Assembly: GCF_902769175.1 (NCBI RefSeq)
Contig: NZ_CACXNW010000005.1
Location: forward strand, 31,403-95,402
Origin: an uncultured Methanobrevibacter sp.
GTDB taxonomy: Archaea; Methanobacteriota; Methanobacteria; Methanobacteriales; Methanobacteriaceae
DNA: 64,000 nt
Reading direction: 5' to 3'
Shown: positions 63,826-64,000 of the stretch, piece after piece
How the letters are laid out: every line of letters begins with the position of its first letter
How positions within the stretch are numbered: the first letter of the stretch is position 1
Notes under the pieces: model-generated
The model's database searches: none
Told to the model about the DNA's origin: nothing
Seen by the model: the letters and a program-made list of their open reading frames with translations, nothing else
Program-made: the position numbers and the translations under genes

Positions 63826-64000
63826 AATTTCTTTTTTTAAAATTAGTTTTTTGTTTATTTTTATTATTTTTATATTTTTTTTTAATTTCTTTTTTTAAAA
63901 TTAGTTTTTTATTTATTTTTATTATTTTTATATTTTTTTTTAATTTCTTTTTTTAAAATTAGTTTTTTATTTATTTTTATTATTTTTATATTTTTTTTTA
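63826..64000. repeat. 58-bp T-rich tandem repeat, 3 copies to the window edge
   Basis: AATTTCTTTTTTTAAAATTAG starts at 63826, 63884 and 63942, followed by T-rich sequence, period 58. It may extend beyond the window. Confidence 0.85.

Overview
The window is a very AT-rich archaeal segment that almost certainly comes from a Methanobrevibacter-like member of the Methanobacteriales. Supporting evidence: a methyl-coenzyme M reductase isoenzyme II operon (mrtBDGA), methenyl-tetrahydromethanopterin cyclohydrolase (mch), an archaeal TFB, HypA/HypB, DUF1890/DUF1894 proteins, adhesin-like surface proteins, pseudomurein-binding repeats (which imply a pseudomurein wall), GGTGA-type ribosome binding sites and long T-rich or A/T minisatellite intergenic DNA. 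No rRNA, convincing tRNA or CRISPR array was seen.

Layout. 0-7 kb: membrane protein, prs, hypA-hypB, DUF354 protein, an SDR reductase. 7-11.5 kb (minus): a heterodimeric ABC exporter followed by its MarR-type regulator, with palindromic operators and a 54-bp hairpin repeat array in front. 11.6-16.9 kb: a frameshifted Panacea-domain gene, two unlisted tandem zinc-ribbon microproteins, a phosphoesterase, DUF1890-DUF1894-methionine synthase, and an NCS2 purine permease. 17.5-24.9 kb: adhesin-like protein, a decayed insertion sequence with recognisable terminal inverted repeats, a YhgE/Pip protein, a broken secreted protein, a DUF4143 ATPase. 25-31.3 kb (minus): mrtB-mrtD-mrtG-mrtA and a HypA paralogue, separated and flanked by unusually long gene-free DNA carrying repeated palindromes. 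32.9-35.5 kb: a three-gene cluster resembling flpC-flpB-flpD (FdhA-like, FdhB-like, MvhD-like). 36-40.5 kb: SDR, TMEM175-like channel, iron-sulfur flavoprotein, mch. 40.9-52.7 kb: a metal-handling island with a nicotianamine-synthase-like gene, a CPC-type P-type ATPase, a C_GCAxxG_C_C protein, and a complete nickel/peptide-type ABC importer. 53.5-64 kb: pseudomurein-binding/transglutaminase surface protein, Mrp/NBP35 ATPase, Cab-type carbonic anhydrase, a candidate structured RNA, a TFB paralogue with a damaged N-terminus, an EamA transporter, small proteins, YjbQ and a broken DUF3781 gene.

How it fits together. A nickel theme runs through the window: nickel insertion (HypA, HypB, HypA paralogue), a nickel enzyme (MCR II), a nickel/peptide-type importer and a possible metallophore synthase. 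A dyad of the form GTAATA-N16-TATTAC, with the same geometry as the E. coli NikR box (GTATGA-N16-TCATAC), occurs four times perfectly: once in front of the importer and three times in the gene-free DNA around the HypA paralogue and the MCR II operon. Further imperfect copies include three that tile end to end at 32151-32234. This suggests an undescribed nickel regulon.

Caution. At least eight genes carry frameshifts or in-frame stops (the P-type ATPase, nicotianamine synthase, second importer ATPase, acetyltransferase, TFB, Panacea, a secreted protein, DUF3781). Several lie in homopolymer runs, so sequence error and real decay must be told apart before the island is taken as active or dead.
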